A DNA stretch of 64,000 nucleotides from Phocoena phocoena (Eukaryota > Chordata > Mammalia > Artiodactyla > Phocoenidae). The notes below the pieces were generated by a model. The model was not told the DNA's origin, ran no database searches, and worked only from the letters and a program-made list of their open reading frames with translations. Below are positions 36,157-48,180 of this stretch, piece after piece (the first letter of the stretch is position 1; each line of letters starts with the position of its first letter). The translations under genes and the position numbers were made by a program. Where the stretch lies: NCBI RefSeq assembly GCF_963924675.1, contig NC_089228.1, forward strand, positions 93,278,894-93,342,893, given 5' to 3'.

Positions 36157-36633
36157 AAGGCAGGAAGCACTGTTTTACTTGACATGCTCTGAAACCGGGG
36201 GAAATCCAGTGCCAACATCAGCAGGAACTCCTGGGGCTCTCTGCAAGAAACGTTCCAAGATTTCAGATATCTGAGACTGAAGAGTGAGAAATGTATCTTG
36301 GAAACAAGGCAATAAATGATGTATTTGGACAGACATCCCTGGGATAAAAAATATGAGGAAACTGCTGGCTTGATTTTGCAGTAACACTACCAAGACTGGA
36401 GAGCAAAAGGGCGTATTCCCCAAAATACCATGATTGCCACAAAGGTGACCAAGTTGTGTTGTGGATAATTAGGGGCCCCAGTGTTCTAAATCATTGAGGC
36501 AGAAAAGCCAGCCAGACAAGAGAAGGGAATGAGAAATGTTAGGTAAAGAAGGATGGACGGGGCAACTACAATAAACCACCTGCCAGGTGTTCTCACCTAG
36601 GGTCCTCTGGACCCACAGAAGAGATCCTCACCA
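36157..36633. other. No gene or clear repeat seen
   Basis: Unassigned spacer between an L1 and an LTR. Confidence 0.4.
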
Positions 36634-37195
36634 TGATGGTTAGTTTTATGTGTTAGCTTGGCTGGGCTATGGGTGCCCAAACATTTGGTCAAACATTACT
36701 GAGTGTTTCTGTGAGGATGTTTCTGGATGAGATTAACATTTGAATCAGTAGACGGAGTGAAGTCGATTGCCCCCCTGATGTGGGTGGACCTCATCCAATC
36801 AGTTGAAGGCTCAAATACTGTAAAACCAAAAGACTGAGTAGGAGGGAACTCCTCCTGCCTCACTGCCTTGAGCTGGGACATTAGTTTTTTCCTGCCTTCA
36901 GATTTGAACTGAAACATTGGCTCTTCCTGGGTCTTGAACCTACCAGCCTTCAGACTGGAACTACACCATAGGTTCTACTAGTTCTCAGGCCTTCGGACTT
37001 GGACTGGAACTTACACCATCAGCTCTCCTGGGTCTCCTGCTTGCCAACTGAAGATTTTGGGACTTGGCAGCCTCCATAATCACATAAGCCAGTTCCTTAT
37101 AATAAATGCGTGTGTGTGTGTGTGTGCGCGCGCGTGCGCACGCGTGTGTGTGTGTGTATCCTACTAGTTCTATTTTCCTGGAGAGCCCTAATACA
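36634..37195 (+). mobile_element. Solo LTR, ERVL/MaLR class, with TG...CA ends
   Basis: It starts 'tgatggttagttttatgtgt' and ends 'gagagccctaatacа'-like (TG...CA termini). The order 'ttggctgggctatgggtgcc', 'gatgagattaacatttgaat', 'cctcatccaatcagttgaag', 'agcctccataatcacataag' is that of a common mammalian LTR. AATAAA at 37101-37106 sets the plus orientation. A (TG)n/(CG)n tract has grown just after it. Subfamily not named. Confidence 0.7.
37109..37158. repeat. (TG)n with central (CG)/(GCGCGCGTGCGCACGCG) core
   Basis: An alternating purine-pyrimidine tract of about 50 bp, TG repeats on both sides of a CG-rich centre. It lies inside the LTR after its polyadenylation signal. Confidence 0.95.
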
Positions 37196-37686
37196 CTCAT
37201 GTTCAAATATCTTCAAATATAAGAACATCTATCCATTTCTTAAAGAGGAAAAAAAAATACTTCTTGATATACTGCAGAGAAAGTAACATCCTGTGCGGCC
37301 CGTGTAGTACAGAAGCGCATATTTCATCATCCTGCTCACATTCAAAAGCCTGTCTGGAGGCCTAAATAGAAAGGCAGACAGAGGACCCAGGGAGTCCATG
37401 AACATTGTGTTTAGTCATGGAAAGCAGGGAGTGCTGTGATGGGCAGCAGGGTGTGCTGCAGGGCAGGGAAGGGAGAGGAACAGTGGGACACAGGGATGGA
37501 AACAATGTGCTCTTCCTCTCGGCCACGCACGTGCTAGGTGTCCTCCATGCAAAATCCAAACAACAATCTTGGGAGGTTGGTGCTTCATTTTTATTCATTT
37601 AACACAATTTAGAAAATCATATAATTCCATTGATTTTAAAGTCCATAAGTCAGGAGAACAAGGCAAAGAGAAATTAAAAGTATAGG

Positions 37687-37899
37687 GGGCTTCCCTGGTG
37701 GCGCAGTGGTTGAGACTCTGCCTGCCGATGCAGGGGACACGGGTTCGTGCCCCGGTCCGGGAGAATCCCACATGCCGTGGAAGGGCTGGGCCCGTGAGCC
37801 ATGGCCGCTGAGCCTGCGCATCCGGAGCCTGTGTTCTGCAATGGGAGAGGCCACAACAGTGAGAGGCCCGCGTACCGCAAAAAAAAAAAAAAAAAAAAA
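37687..37899 (+). mobile_element. CHR-2 type SINE
   Basis: Begins 'gggcttccctggtggcgcag' and ends 'cgcgtaccgc' plus A25. Pol III promoter remnants are visible: an A box near 37696-37709 ('tggtggcgcagtgg') and a B box at 37742-37752 (GGTTCGTGCCC). TSD AAAAGTATAGG at 37676-37686 and 37900-37910. Confidence 0.95.
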
Positions 37900-37910
37900 A
37901 AAAGTATAGG

Positions 37911-38559
37911 AAAATTAGATGAATTCAGGGGTGAGTTTCATCCAAAAAATGCAAATTACAAAATCTTATGCATGAGCCAGAAGTAGAACACAGATTGGTC
38001 TAGTAGTGCTCCAGCCCTTAGTGCAAGCAGGAGAGCAGGCTCAAGTTTGTGACTCACAGCCTTCAGAGGACAATGGCAAGGGAAACAGAACTCCTCCTGG
38101 GGTTGATACAAGAGAAACATTTTCCCCAAGCACCTCTGAAAACAGAGCCCTGTGGGCTGTTGGGAGCAAGACCCTCCCTACAGAAGTTCTAACGAGCAGC
38201 TTCACAAGGCCACTTCTCATCGTGTTCTTCCATGAGGGCAAGTAGAATAATGCCATTCAGTAAAAGCAATCGTTCAGGAGGAAAAACACCAGCCCAGATA
38301 CAGAGCTCTCCAAAGGTCCCTCTTAATCCCAAAGGTAATTTTTACAGTAATCTAAAGCAAGGCTCTTACTGGGGCATTTTGGAAATTTATGCTGAAGTTT
38401 TGGGTCATCACAATGTGAGGCTGGTTCCTGGCAGTCAGCAGGCAGGGCCCTGGACATCCTGCAGTGGGTGGCAGACAACAAAAACCTTTCCATATCCCTC
38501 GAGGCTTTATAAATATAGTACTGGATGGTCATGGAGACGGAAAGCTTGTTATCACATGC
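37911..38559. other. No gene or clear repeat seen
   Basis: Unassigned. The opposed frames at 38006-38586 have no recognisable domain. Confidence 0.4.
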
Positions 38560-39055
38560 TCTCATAGATAGCTGGTGGGAAGGCAAGATGGTGAAACTTC
38601 TAGAAGAAGAAGAATTTTTCTAGAAGAATTTGGCAATATCTAAAACTCTAAATATTTGACCCAGCAATTCTACTTCTAGGAATCCACTCTCAAGTTACAC
38701 CTGTACAAATACGAAACAACATGTGCACAGGTTACTTGTTGCCACATTAGCTGGAATTTTAAAAGACCGGAAAGAATACAAATGTCTATAAATGGGGAAT
38801 TATATTGTCCCTGGTTGAATCAGCTAAGGAACATCTATACAATAGAGTGTGATATAGCCCTAAAAAAAGAATTAGGAAGGTTGACATGGAGTGACTTTAA
38901 GATATGTATAATATCTATAGCATATGGTATGCTACCCTTTTATATTAGAAAGAAAGGGAAACCCTAGAATAATAAGCCAAAAATGAAAATCATCACTCAT
39001 GGGAGGTTGAGGGAGGAAAATGAAGTGGAGGGGGTAGGAATGGGGCAAGAATTCT
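38560..39055 (+). mobile_element. Old LINE-1 3' region (L1M/L1ME-like)
   Basis: 'tttggcaatatctaaaactc', 'tgacccagcaattctacttc' and 'aatagagtgtgatatagccc' follow the ORF2 C-terminal and 3' region of old L1s, strongly diverged. It abuts the outer L1 at 39061. Confidence 0.65.
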
Positions 39056-39060
39056 CTTAG

Positions 39061-39645
39061 AATAACTTTACTCTTTTTATTGAAGTATAGTTGATTTACA
39101 GTGCTGTGCCAATCTCTTCTGTAGAGTAAAGTGACTCAGGTATACACAGACATACATTTTTTATAGTCTTTTCCATTATGGTTTATCACAGGATATTGAA
39201 TGTAGTTCCCTGTGCTATACATTAGGACCTTGTTGTTTATCCCTTCTAAATGTAATAGTTTGCATCTACCAACCCCAAATTCCCAGTCCATCCCTCTCAC
39301 TCCCCCACTCCCCCTTGGCAACCACAAATCTGTTCTCTATGTGAGTCTGTTTCTGTTTCTGTAGATTGGTTGATTTGTGGCATATTTTAGATTCCACATA
39401 TAAGTGAGATCATATGGTATTTGTCTTTCTCTTTCTGACTTATTTCACTTAGTGTGATAATCTCTAGTTGCATCCATGTTGCTGCAAATGGCATTACTTC
39501 ATTTCTTTTTTATGGCTGAGTAGTATTCCATTGTATATATGTACCACATCTTGTTTATCCATTCATCTGTCGATAGACATTTAGGTTGTTTCCATGTTTT
39601 GGCTATTGTAAATAGTGCTGCTAAGAACATAGGAGTGCATGTATC
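39061..39645 (-). mobile_element. Outer LINE-1, 3' part (split by nested L1)
   Basis: Reversed L1 3' UTR ('tattgaagtatagttgattt') and ORF2 end ('gctgagtagtattccattgt', 'gctattgtaaatagtgctgc'). It stops at 'gtgcatgtatc' and continues after the nested element at 45532. The 3' UTR is of the same lineage as the L1 at 9031. Confidence 0.9.
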
Positions 39646-39859
39646 AGAGTTTTTTCGAATTTTATTTTTATTTTTTTTATACAGCAGGTTCTTATTAATC
39701 TATATTATACATATTAGTGTATATATGTCAATCCCAATCTCCCAATTCATCCCACCCCCACCACCCCACCACTTTCCTCCCTTGGTGTCCATACGTTTGT
39801 TCTCTACACCTATGTCTCTATTTCTGCCTTACAAAACGGTTCATCTGTACCATTTTTCT

Positions 39860-42800
39860 AGATTCCACATACATGCGTTAATATACGATATTTGTTTTTT
39901 TCTTACTGACTTCACTCGGTATGAAAGTCTCTAGGTCCATCCACGTCTCTACAAATGACCCAGTTTCGTACCCCTTTATGGCTGAGTAGTATTCCATTGT
40001 ATATATGTAGCACATCTTCTCTATCCATTCATCTGTCGATGGGCATTTACATTGATTCCATGACCTGGCTATTGTAAATAGTGCTGCAATGAACATTGGG
40101 GTGTATGTGTCTTTTTGAATTATGGTTTTCTCTGGGTATATGCCCAGTAGTGGGATTGCTGGGTCATATGGTAATTCTCTTTTTAGTTTTTAAAGGAACC
40201 TCCATACTATTCTCCAAAGTGGCTGTATCAATTTACATTCCCACCAACAGTGCAAGAGGGTTCCCTTTGCTCCACACCATCTCCAGCATTTGATGTTTGT
40301 AGATTTTCTGATGATGCCCATTCTAACCGGTGTGAGGTGATACCTCATTGCAGTTTTCATTTGCATTTCTCTAATAATTAGTGATGTTGAGCAGGTTTTC
40401 ATGTGCCTCTTGGTCATCTGTATGTCGTCTTTAGAGAAATGTCTATTTAGATTTTCTGCCCATTTTTTGATTAGGTTGTTTGTTTTCTTAATATTGAGCT
40501 GCATGAGCTGTTTATATATTTTGGAGATTAATCCTTTGTCCATTGATTCGTTTGCAAATATTTTCTCCCATGCTGAGGGTTGTCTTTTCATCTTGTTTAT
40601 AGTTTCCTTTGCTGTGCAATAGCTTTTAAGTTTCATTAGGTCCCATTTGTTTATTTTTGTTTTTATTTCCATTACTCTAGGAGGTGGGTCAAAAAAGACC
40701 TTGCTGTGATTTATGCCCAAGAGTGTTCTTCCTATATTTTCCTCTAAGACTTTTATAGTGTCTGGTCTTACATTTAGGATCTTAATCCATTTTGAGTTTA
40801 CTTTTGTGTATGCTGTTAGGGAGTGTTCTAATTTCATTCTTTTACATATAGCAGTCCAGTTTTCCCAGCACCACTTATTGAAGAGACTGTCTTTTCTCCA
40901 TTGTATATCCTTGCCTCCTTTGTCATAGATTAGTTGACCATAGGTGCATGAGTTTATCTCTGGGCTTTCTATACTGCTCCATTAATCTACATTTCTGTTT
41001 TTGTGCCGGTACCATATTGTCTTGATTACTGTAGCTTTGTAGTATAGTCTGAAGTCAGGGAGTCTGATTCCTCCAGCTCCACTTTTTTACCTCAAGATTG
41101 CTTTGGCAATTTGGAGTCTTTTGTGTCTCCAAACAAATTTTAAGATTTTTTGTTCTAGCTCTGTAAAAATTGCCATTGGTAATTTGATAGGGATTGCATT
41201 GAATCTGTAAATTACTTTGGGTAGTATAGACATTATCACAGTATTGATTATTCCATTCCAAGAACATGATATATCTCTCCATCTGTTTGTGTCATCTTTG
41301 ATTTCTATCATCAGTGTTATAGTTTTCTGAGTATAGGTCTTTTACCACCTTAGGTAGGTTTATTCCTAGGTATTTTATTCTTGTTGTTGCAATGGTGAAT
41401 GGGAGTGTTTCCATAATTTCTCTTTCTGATCTTTCATTGTTAGTGTATAAGAATGCAAGACATTTCTGTGCATTAATTTTGAATCCTGCTACTTTACCAA
41501 ATTCATTGATTAGCTCTAGTAGTTTCCTGGTGGCATCTTTAGGATTATCTGTATATAGTATCATGTCATCTGCAGAGAGTGACAGTTTTACTTTTTCTTT
41601 TCCAATTTGTATTCTTTTTATTTCTTTTTCTTCTCTGATTGCAGTGGCTAGGACTTCTGAAACTATGTTGAATAATAGTGGCAAGAGTGGACATCCTTGA
41701 CTTGTTCCTGATCTGAGAGGAAATGCTTTCAGTTTTTCACCATTGAGAGTGATGTTTGTTGTGGGTTTGTCATATATGGCTTTTATTATGTTGAGGTAGG
41801 TTCCCTCTATGCCCACTTTCTGGAGAGTTTTTATCATAAATGGGTGTTGAATTTTGTTAAAAGCTCTTTCTGCATCTATTGAGATGATCATATGGTTTTT
41901 ATTCTTCAGTTTGTTAATATGGTGTATCACATTGATTGATTTGCATATATTGAAGAATCCTTGCATCCTTGGGATAAATCCCACTCGATCATGGTTTATG
42001 ATCCTTTTAATGTGTTTGTTGGATTCTGTTTTCTAGTATTTTGTTGAGGATTTTTGCGTCTATATTCATCAATGATATTAGTCTGTAATTTTCTTTTTTT
42101 GTAGTATCTTTGTCTCATTTTGGTATCAGAGTGATTGTGGCCTCATAGAATGCATTTGGGAGTGTTCCTTCCTCTGCAATTTTTTGGAAGAGTTTAAGAC
42201 TGATAGGTGTTAGCTCTTCTCTAAATGTTTGATAGAATTCACCTGTGAAGCCATCTGAGCCTGGACTTTTGTTTGTTGGAAGATTTTTAATCACAATTTC
42301 ATTACTTGTGATTGGTCTGTTCATATTTTCTATTTCTTCCTGGTTCAGTCTTGGAAGGTTATACCTTTCTAAGAATTTGTCCATTTCTTCTAGGTGTCCA
42401 TTTCACTGGCATAGAGTTGCCTGTAGTAGCCTCTCATGAAGCTTTGTATTTCTGTGGTGTCTGTTGTAACTTCTCCTTTTTCATTTCTAATTTTGTTGAT
42501 TTGAGTCCTCTCCCTCTTTTTCTTGATGAGTCTGGCTAATGGTTTATCAATTTTGTTTATCTTCTCAAAGAACTGCTTTTAGTTTTATTGATCTTTGCTA
42601 TTGTTTCCTTTGTTTCTATTTCATTTATTTCTGCTCTGATCTTTATTTCTTTCCCTCTACTAACTTTGGGTTTTGTTTGTTCCTCTTTCTCTAGTTCCTT
42701 TAGGTGTAAGGTTAGATTGTTTATTTGAGATTTTTCTTGTTTTTTGAGGTAGGATGGTATTGTTATAAACTTCCGTCTTAGAACTGCTTTTGCTGCATCC

Positions 42801-43640
42801 CATAGGTTTTGGATCATCGTGTTTTCTTTGTCATTTGTCTCTAGGTATTTTTTGATTTCCTCTCTGATTTCTTCAGTGATCTCTTGGTTATTTAGTAACA
42901 TATTGTTTAGCCTCCATGTGTTTGTGTATTTTACATTTTTTTCCCCTGTAATTGATTTCTAATCTCATAGCGTTGTGGTCAGAAAAGATGCTTGATATGA
43001 TTTCAATTTTCTTAAATTTACCAAGGCTTCATTTGTGACCCAATATGTGATCTATCCTGGAGAATGTTCCACGTGCACTTGAGAAGAAAGTGTAATCTGC
43101 TGTTTTCAGATGGAACGTCCTATAAATATCAATTAAATCTATCTGGTCTATTGTGTCATTTAAAGCCTGTGTTTCCTTATTAATTTTCTGTCTGGATGAT
43201 CTGTCCCTTGTTGTAAGTAAGGTGTTGAAGTCTCCTACCCTTATTGTGTTACTGTCAATTTCCTCTTCTATAGCTGTTAGCATTTGCCTTATGTACTGAG
43301 GTGCTCCTATGTTGGGTGCATATATATTTATAATTATATCTGCTTCTTGGATTGATCTCTTGATCATTATGTAGCGTCCTTCCTTGTCTCTTGTAACATT
43401 CTTTATTTTAAAGTCTATTTTATCTGATATGAGCATTGCTACTCCAGCTTTCTTTTTATTTCCATTTGCATGGGATATCTTTTTCCATCCCCTCACTTTC
43501 AGTCTGTATGTGTCCCTAGGTCTCAAGTGGGTCTCTTGTCAGCAGCATATATATGGGTCTTGTTTTTGTATCCATTCAGTGAGCCTCTGTCTTTTGGTTG
43601 GAGCATTTAATCCATTCACATTTAAGGTAATTATTGATAT
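39860..43640 (-). pseudogene. L1 ORF2 (endonuclease/reverse transcriptase), inactivated
   Basis: ORF2 normally encodes an apurinic-type endonuclease, a reverse transcriptase and a Cys-rich C-terminus, which together copy L1 RNA into nicked DNA. Here the open pieces are 43526-43029 (endonuclease, keeping VGDFNT), 42901-42557, 42384-42115, 41984-41292 (reverse transcriptase), 40837-40190 and 40096-39878 (C-terminal part). The endonuclease piece ends at a TGA after the HILGHK region where L1-B (51172 on) reads TCA. The catalytic FADD motif of the reverse transcriptase reads SADD (about 41566-41577). Total length fits an ordinary ORF2 of about 1,270 codons, so decay is by point changes and small indels rather than large loss. 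Confidence 0.9.
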
Positions 43641-43649
43641 GTATGTTCC

Positions 43650-44598
43650 TATTACCATTTTCTTAATTGTTTTGGGTTTGCTTTTGTATGTACTTTTCTT
43701 CTCTTGTGTTTCCCACTTAGAGAAGTTCCTTTACAATTTGTTGTAGAGCTGGTTTGCTGGTGCTGAATTCTCTTAGCTTTTGCTTGTCTGTAAAGCTTTT
43801 GATTTCTCTGTTGAATCTGGATGAGATCCTTGCTGGGTAATCTTGGTTGTAAGTTCTTCCCTTTCATCACTTTAAATATATCATGCCATTCCCTCTGGCT
43901 GATAGAGTTTCTGCTGAGAAATCAGCTGTTAACCTTATGGGAGTTCCCTTGAATGTTATTTGTCACTTTTCCCTTGTTGCTTTTAATAATTTTTCTTTGT
44001 CTTTAATGTTTGTCAGTTTGATTACTATGTGTCTCGGCATGGTTCTCCTTGGGTTTATCCTGCCTGGGACTCTCTGTGCTTCCTGGACTTGGGCAGCTAT
44101 TTTCTTTCCGATGTTAGGGAAGTTTTCGACTATAATCTCTTCATATATTTTCTTGGGTCCTTTCTCTCTCTCTTCTCCTTCTGGGACCACTATAATGTGA
44201 ATGTTGGTGTGTTTAATGTTTTCCCAGAGATCTCTTAGGCTGTATTCATTGCTTTTCATTCTTTTTTCTTTATTGTGTTCCACAGCAGTGAATTCCACCA
44301 TTCTGTCTTCCACATCATTTATCCGTTCTTCTGCCTGAGTTATTCTGCTATTGATTCCTTCTAGTGTATTTTTCATTTCAGTTATTGTATTGTTCATCTC
44401 TGTATGTTCATTCTTTAATTCTTCTAGGTCTTTGTTAAACATTTCTTGCATCTTCTCCATCCTTGCCTCCATTCTTTTTCCGAGCTCCTGAATCATCTTC
44501 ACTATCATTATTCTGAATTCTTTTTCTAGAAGATTGCCTATCTCTACTTCATTTAGTTGTTTTTCTGGGGTTTTATCTTGTTCCTTCATCTGGTACAT
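43650..44598 (-). pseudogene. L1 ORF1 (RNA-binding protein), inactivated
   Basis: ORF1 encodes the trimeric L1 RNA-binding chaperone. The first 211 codons (44598-43963) are open: a lysine/glutamate-rich coiled coil at about residues 40-115 with heptad-like spacing ('MNNTITEMKNTLEGINSRI'), followed by the RNA-recognition-type domain. It stops at a TGA after 'KATREK', roughly two thirds through a usual length of about 330-340 codons. The C-terminal domain is recognisable in another frame at 43870-43652 ('QPRLPSKDLIQIQQRN'), so there is at least one frameshift. Confidence 0.88.
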
Positions 44599-44609
44599 AG
44601 TCCTCTGCC

Positions 44610-45521
44610 TTTTTATTTTTCCTATCTTTCTGTGAATGTGGTTTTTGTTCCACAGGCTGTGGGATTGTAGTTCTTCTTGCTTCTGCTGTCTGCCCTCTGA
44701 TGGATTAGGCTATCTAAGAGGCTTGTGCAAGCTTCCTGATGGGACAGACTGGTGGTTAGAGCTGGTTGTTGCTCTGGTGGGCAGAGCTCAGTAAAACTTT
44801 AATCCACTTGTCTGCTGATGGGTGGGACTTATTTCCCTCCCTGTTGGTTGTTTGGCCTGAGGTGACCCAGCATTGAGGCTACAGGCTTTTTGGTGGGGTT
44901 AATGGTGGCCCCCCTCCAGGGGGGCTCACGCCAATGAGCACTTCCCAGAACTTCTGCTGCCAGCGTCCCCGTCCCCTCAGTAAGACACAGCCACACGTTG
45001 CCTCTGCAGGAGACCCCCCAACACTAGCTGGTGGGTCTGGTTCAGTCTCCTGTGGGGTCACTGCTCCTTCCCCATGGGTCCTGATGGGCATACCACTTTG
45101 TGTGTGCCCTCCAAGAGTGGGGTTTCTGTTTCCCCCAGTCCTGTCAAAGTCCTGCAGTCAAATCCTGTTAGCCTTCAAAGTCTTGATTCTCTGGGAATTC
45201 CTCCTCCCATTAACAGACCCCCAGGTTGGGAAGCCTGACGTGGGGCTCAGGACCTTCATTCCATTGGGTGGACTTCTGTGGTATAATTGTTCTCCAGTTT
45301 GTGAGTCACCCACCCAGTGGTTATGGGATTTGATTTTATTGTGATTGTGCCCCTCCTACTGTCCCATTGCTGCTTCTCCTGTCTTTGGATGTGGGGTATA
45401 TTTTTTGGTGTCCCAGTGTTTTCCTGTCAATGATCATTTGGCAGTTAGTTGTGATTCCAGTGCTCTCGCAAGAGGGAGTGCACGCACATCCTTCTACTAC
45501 ACCATCTTGAACCAATCTCCT
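44610..45521 (-). promoter_or_regulatory. L1 5' UTR / internal promoter
   Basis: GC-richer than the rest of the element. On the minus strand the first bases include CAAGATGGT (45501-45509 on plus), resembling the YY1 site found at the start of full-length mammalian L1s, about 12 bases from the 5' end. This supports that the 5' end is complete. Present activity is unlikely but not testable from sequence. Confidence 0.7.
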
Positions 45522-45531
45522 TGCATGTATC

Positions 45532-45605
45532 TTTTTGAATTATAATTTTGTCCAGGTATATGCCCAGGAGTGGGATTACTGGATCATATTGTAATTCTAT
45601 TAGAA
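45532..45605 (-). mobile_element. Outer LINE-1, continuation
   Basis: 'ttgaattataattttgtcca' and 'caggagtgggattactggatc' continue the reversed ORF2 of the outer L1 exactly where 39645 broke off. Confidence 0.85.
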
Positions 45606-45871
45606 TAAATAGTTTTAACTTTTAAATTATGTTTATGTTTCACCTATTTTTGAAATATTAAATCAAAAGAAAAAACTAAAATTAAATGCAAACAAATGAA
45701 CCTAACTATCACCATAACATAAATATAATGGCAAGGAGGATTATTTCCAGTAACTTTTAAATGCAGTTCTCTGACAATTCATTCTTAAGGGGATACAATC
45801 TAAGGACAAAACTGTAAAGAAATCTTGAACTTGATTCAAAACGTTTAGAGTCAGTAGTACTACTGGTACTA

Positions 45872-45887
<16 letters not shown>

Positions 45888-45903
<16 letters not shown>

Positions 45904-46095
45904 GCGTTATGCGGGCCTCTCACTGTTGTGGCCTCTCCTGTTGCGGAGCACAGGCTCCGGACGCGCAGGCTCAGCGGCCATGGCTCACGGGCCCAGCCGC
46001 TCCGCGGCATGTGGGATCTTCCCGGACCGGGACACGAACCCGTGTCCCCTGCATCGGCAGGCGGATTCTCAACCACTGCGCCACCAGGGAAGCCC
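45888..46095 (-). mobile_element. CHR-2 type SINE
   Basis: T16, then 'gcgttatgcgggcctctcac' through 'ccaccagggaagccc'. The TSD is probably ACTATAT (45868-45874 and 46097-46103). An (AT)n tract at 45871-45888 has expanded inside the left copy. Confidence 0.93.
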
Positions 46096-46239
46096 AACTA
46101 TATTTTTTAAAGTACCTTTTATATATTGCAGAAGAAAGCAAATAAGTAAATAGTTAGTAGAAACCAAAATTTTTAGCTTAAGAAAAGAGATAAAAATATA
46201 TAATAAAGGGAGAATTTCTGTAATGTTTCATTTGAATTA

Positions 46240-46935
46240 GAAATAGCATAAGAACTCAATTACAAAAAATTGCCTACACATCCTTGCCTCTGCTCGCTGA
46301 AAGGGACACCCTCAAAACAATGAGCACAACTAGTTCCCAGATTTTGGTTTCTAAATACATCTCCCACTAAAAGAAATTAGAGACCCTTGGATAAATGGAT
46401 AATTCAAGTTCTAAGGAAGGAAAAGCAAAGTTGCTTTCAAAGATGAATGGTAGATATGTCAAGAAGTTACAGGAATCTGAATGTGGTACAAGACAACTGG
46501 CCTGGATTCTTCCAAAAAAAAAGTTAATGTCATGGGAAAAAAATGGTGGAGGGATTGTTCTGGATTAAAAGAAACTAGTAAAACATAATAAAAACAATAG
46601 ATGAATTGGATCCTGATTTTTAAAAATCACAGTTGTGAAAGTAATGGTTGGGTCAATTGAAGAATTTTGCACATGGACTAGATATTAGATAATATTATGA
46701 AATTACTGTTAATTTTTTTTGACATGATAGCAGTATTGTGAATATGTAAGAAAATATCCTTATTCTTAGAAGCTGCATAATGAAGTAAAGTGTAATATCT
46801 ACAAACACTTTCAAATGATTCTGAAAAAAAAAAAAGTTGAATTTTGGTGAACAGTATACACCAGTATTCATTTTGCTATTCTTTTCACTCTTCTATATAT
46901 TTGAAATTTTTCATAATAAAAACTTGGGTGGGGGA
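46240..46935 (+). mobile_element. Old LINE-1 3' end (L1MC-like)
   Basis: 'attttgcacatggactagat', 'agcagtattgtgaatatgta', 'tttcaaatgattctgaaaaa' and the terminal 'atttgaaatttttcataata' plus AAAA follow the 3' end of medium-old L1M elements. Confidence 0.65.
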
Positions 46936-47964
46936 AGTTTCTACTTTTTTTTTAGTGTAGACCCTTACTTTATTTTGTATATAGGCCCAAAATATTTATT
47001 CGCATAGTTTTTGATCAGTGAATTTTTCAGGAATGCACCTTCTATATGAATCAAGAGAAGCTCTCAGTTTTGTTTGGAATTTAGAGCAAAGTTATTCACC
47101 ATATACAACCCACCTCTACCAACCTGCATGGATAGCTGTCACAGGTGAAGCATCTGACTGCTTCATTTTTCCTTCATATTGAAATATACCACATTGTATT
47201 ATAACTTAATCTCCTTTTATGTCTTCTTTATATTCTAGTTAATATAGTATTTTGATTTTAAAAAATTTTAATGTGTAAATAGCTTATGATTCTCAAGCAT
47301 TTCATTTCAGAATAGTAAAAGGAGTCAATATAAAGCTTTGTTCTAGGAAGGTGGTCTGATAGGGTAGGAATTGATTTGGCTGCAGGATGGCCATAGTACA
47401 CATCCTTCAGGGCAAAGCATACAGGCATGATTTTTCTAAACTAACCCTTTGACAGAAATTGAGTGGCAGCCCCATAAAGGGGACACCCACTGGGGAACTG
47501 CCTGACTGTCAGCAAAGAAGCCAGACCCCAGCAGTGAACCTGGCCTCGGCATAAGCTAAAATCGTCACTCCCTTACATTTGTGCTTGAAAACAGAAAAGT
47601 TGCAATCAGACAGATATGTAAGACTCCAGAAAGTTTCATTTGAGGGTTTGTTTTTGGTCTTTGTGAGAAGAAATTTCACTGAAGTGTCTGTCTCCTTTTT
47701 TATAGCATTTCAAGAAGTGTGTGATAGCTCTGATAGGAATTACCTTTTTCTGAACCAAAATTGGGATGTGGCCTGACAAAGAACCGTCTATGACTTCAGA
47801 AACTATTATAAACTTTTACAATGGTACAAAATGAATCATGTGCAGTTAGACAGTTAATGAGTATTCTTTACTGAAAAGAGGAAAATTTCCCTACTAATTG
47901 GTCCAGAAAATATAGGACATATTCTTACCTTAAAACGCTGAACAAAAGATACAGAAGGAAGCAA
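46936..47964. other. No gene or clear repeat seen
   Basis: Unassigned AT-rich stretch. The 65-codon frame at 47579-47776 is not recognisable. Confidence 0.4.
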
Positions 47965-48180
47965 CATTCATTCAGCTAGCATTTATTAAATGCATTATAT
48001 GTGTGAGGATAAAAATATTGAGAGGCACTATCCACCCTCAAGGAGGTTATAGTTTAATGGGGAAGCAGTTAACATGCAGTTAACTGTTAAAATAGTTAAC
48101 ATGTGTGCTGTGTGGTATGTGTGTTAGGATGGGGGAAGTAACAGGTCAGGGGACAGACATACTTGTTAAGAACCAGGTAT
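47965..48180 (-). mobile_element. L2 LINE 3' end, decayed
   Basis: 'caacattcattcagctagcatttattaaatgc' (within 47965-47997) and 'ccctcaaggaggttatagtt' are the reversed L2 terminus and the sequence next to it. Confidence 0.55.

Larger units (their letters stand above)
39646..45521 (-). mobile_element. Near full-length LINE-1 nested in an older L1
   Basis: About 5.9 kb in the minus sense: 5' UTR about 44610-45521, ORF1 about 43720-44598, ORF2 about 39860-43640, a short 3' UTR with a different sequence from the other copies ('atacagcaggttcttattaa'), and an A-rich tail read as T at 39650-39680. TGCATGTATC at 39636-39645 and 45522-45531 is the likely TSD, and older L1 sequence continues on both sides. 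Both ORFs carry stops and frameshifts, so it cannot move on its own. Confidence 0.93.

Noticed and set aside
37687..37760. tRNA gene
   Set aside because: The A and B boxes belong to the tRNA-derived head of a SINE. It has no intact cloverleaf or tRNA 3' half.
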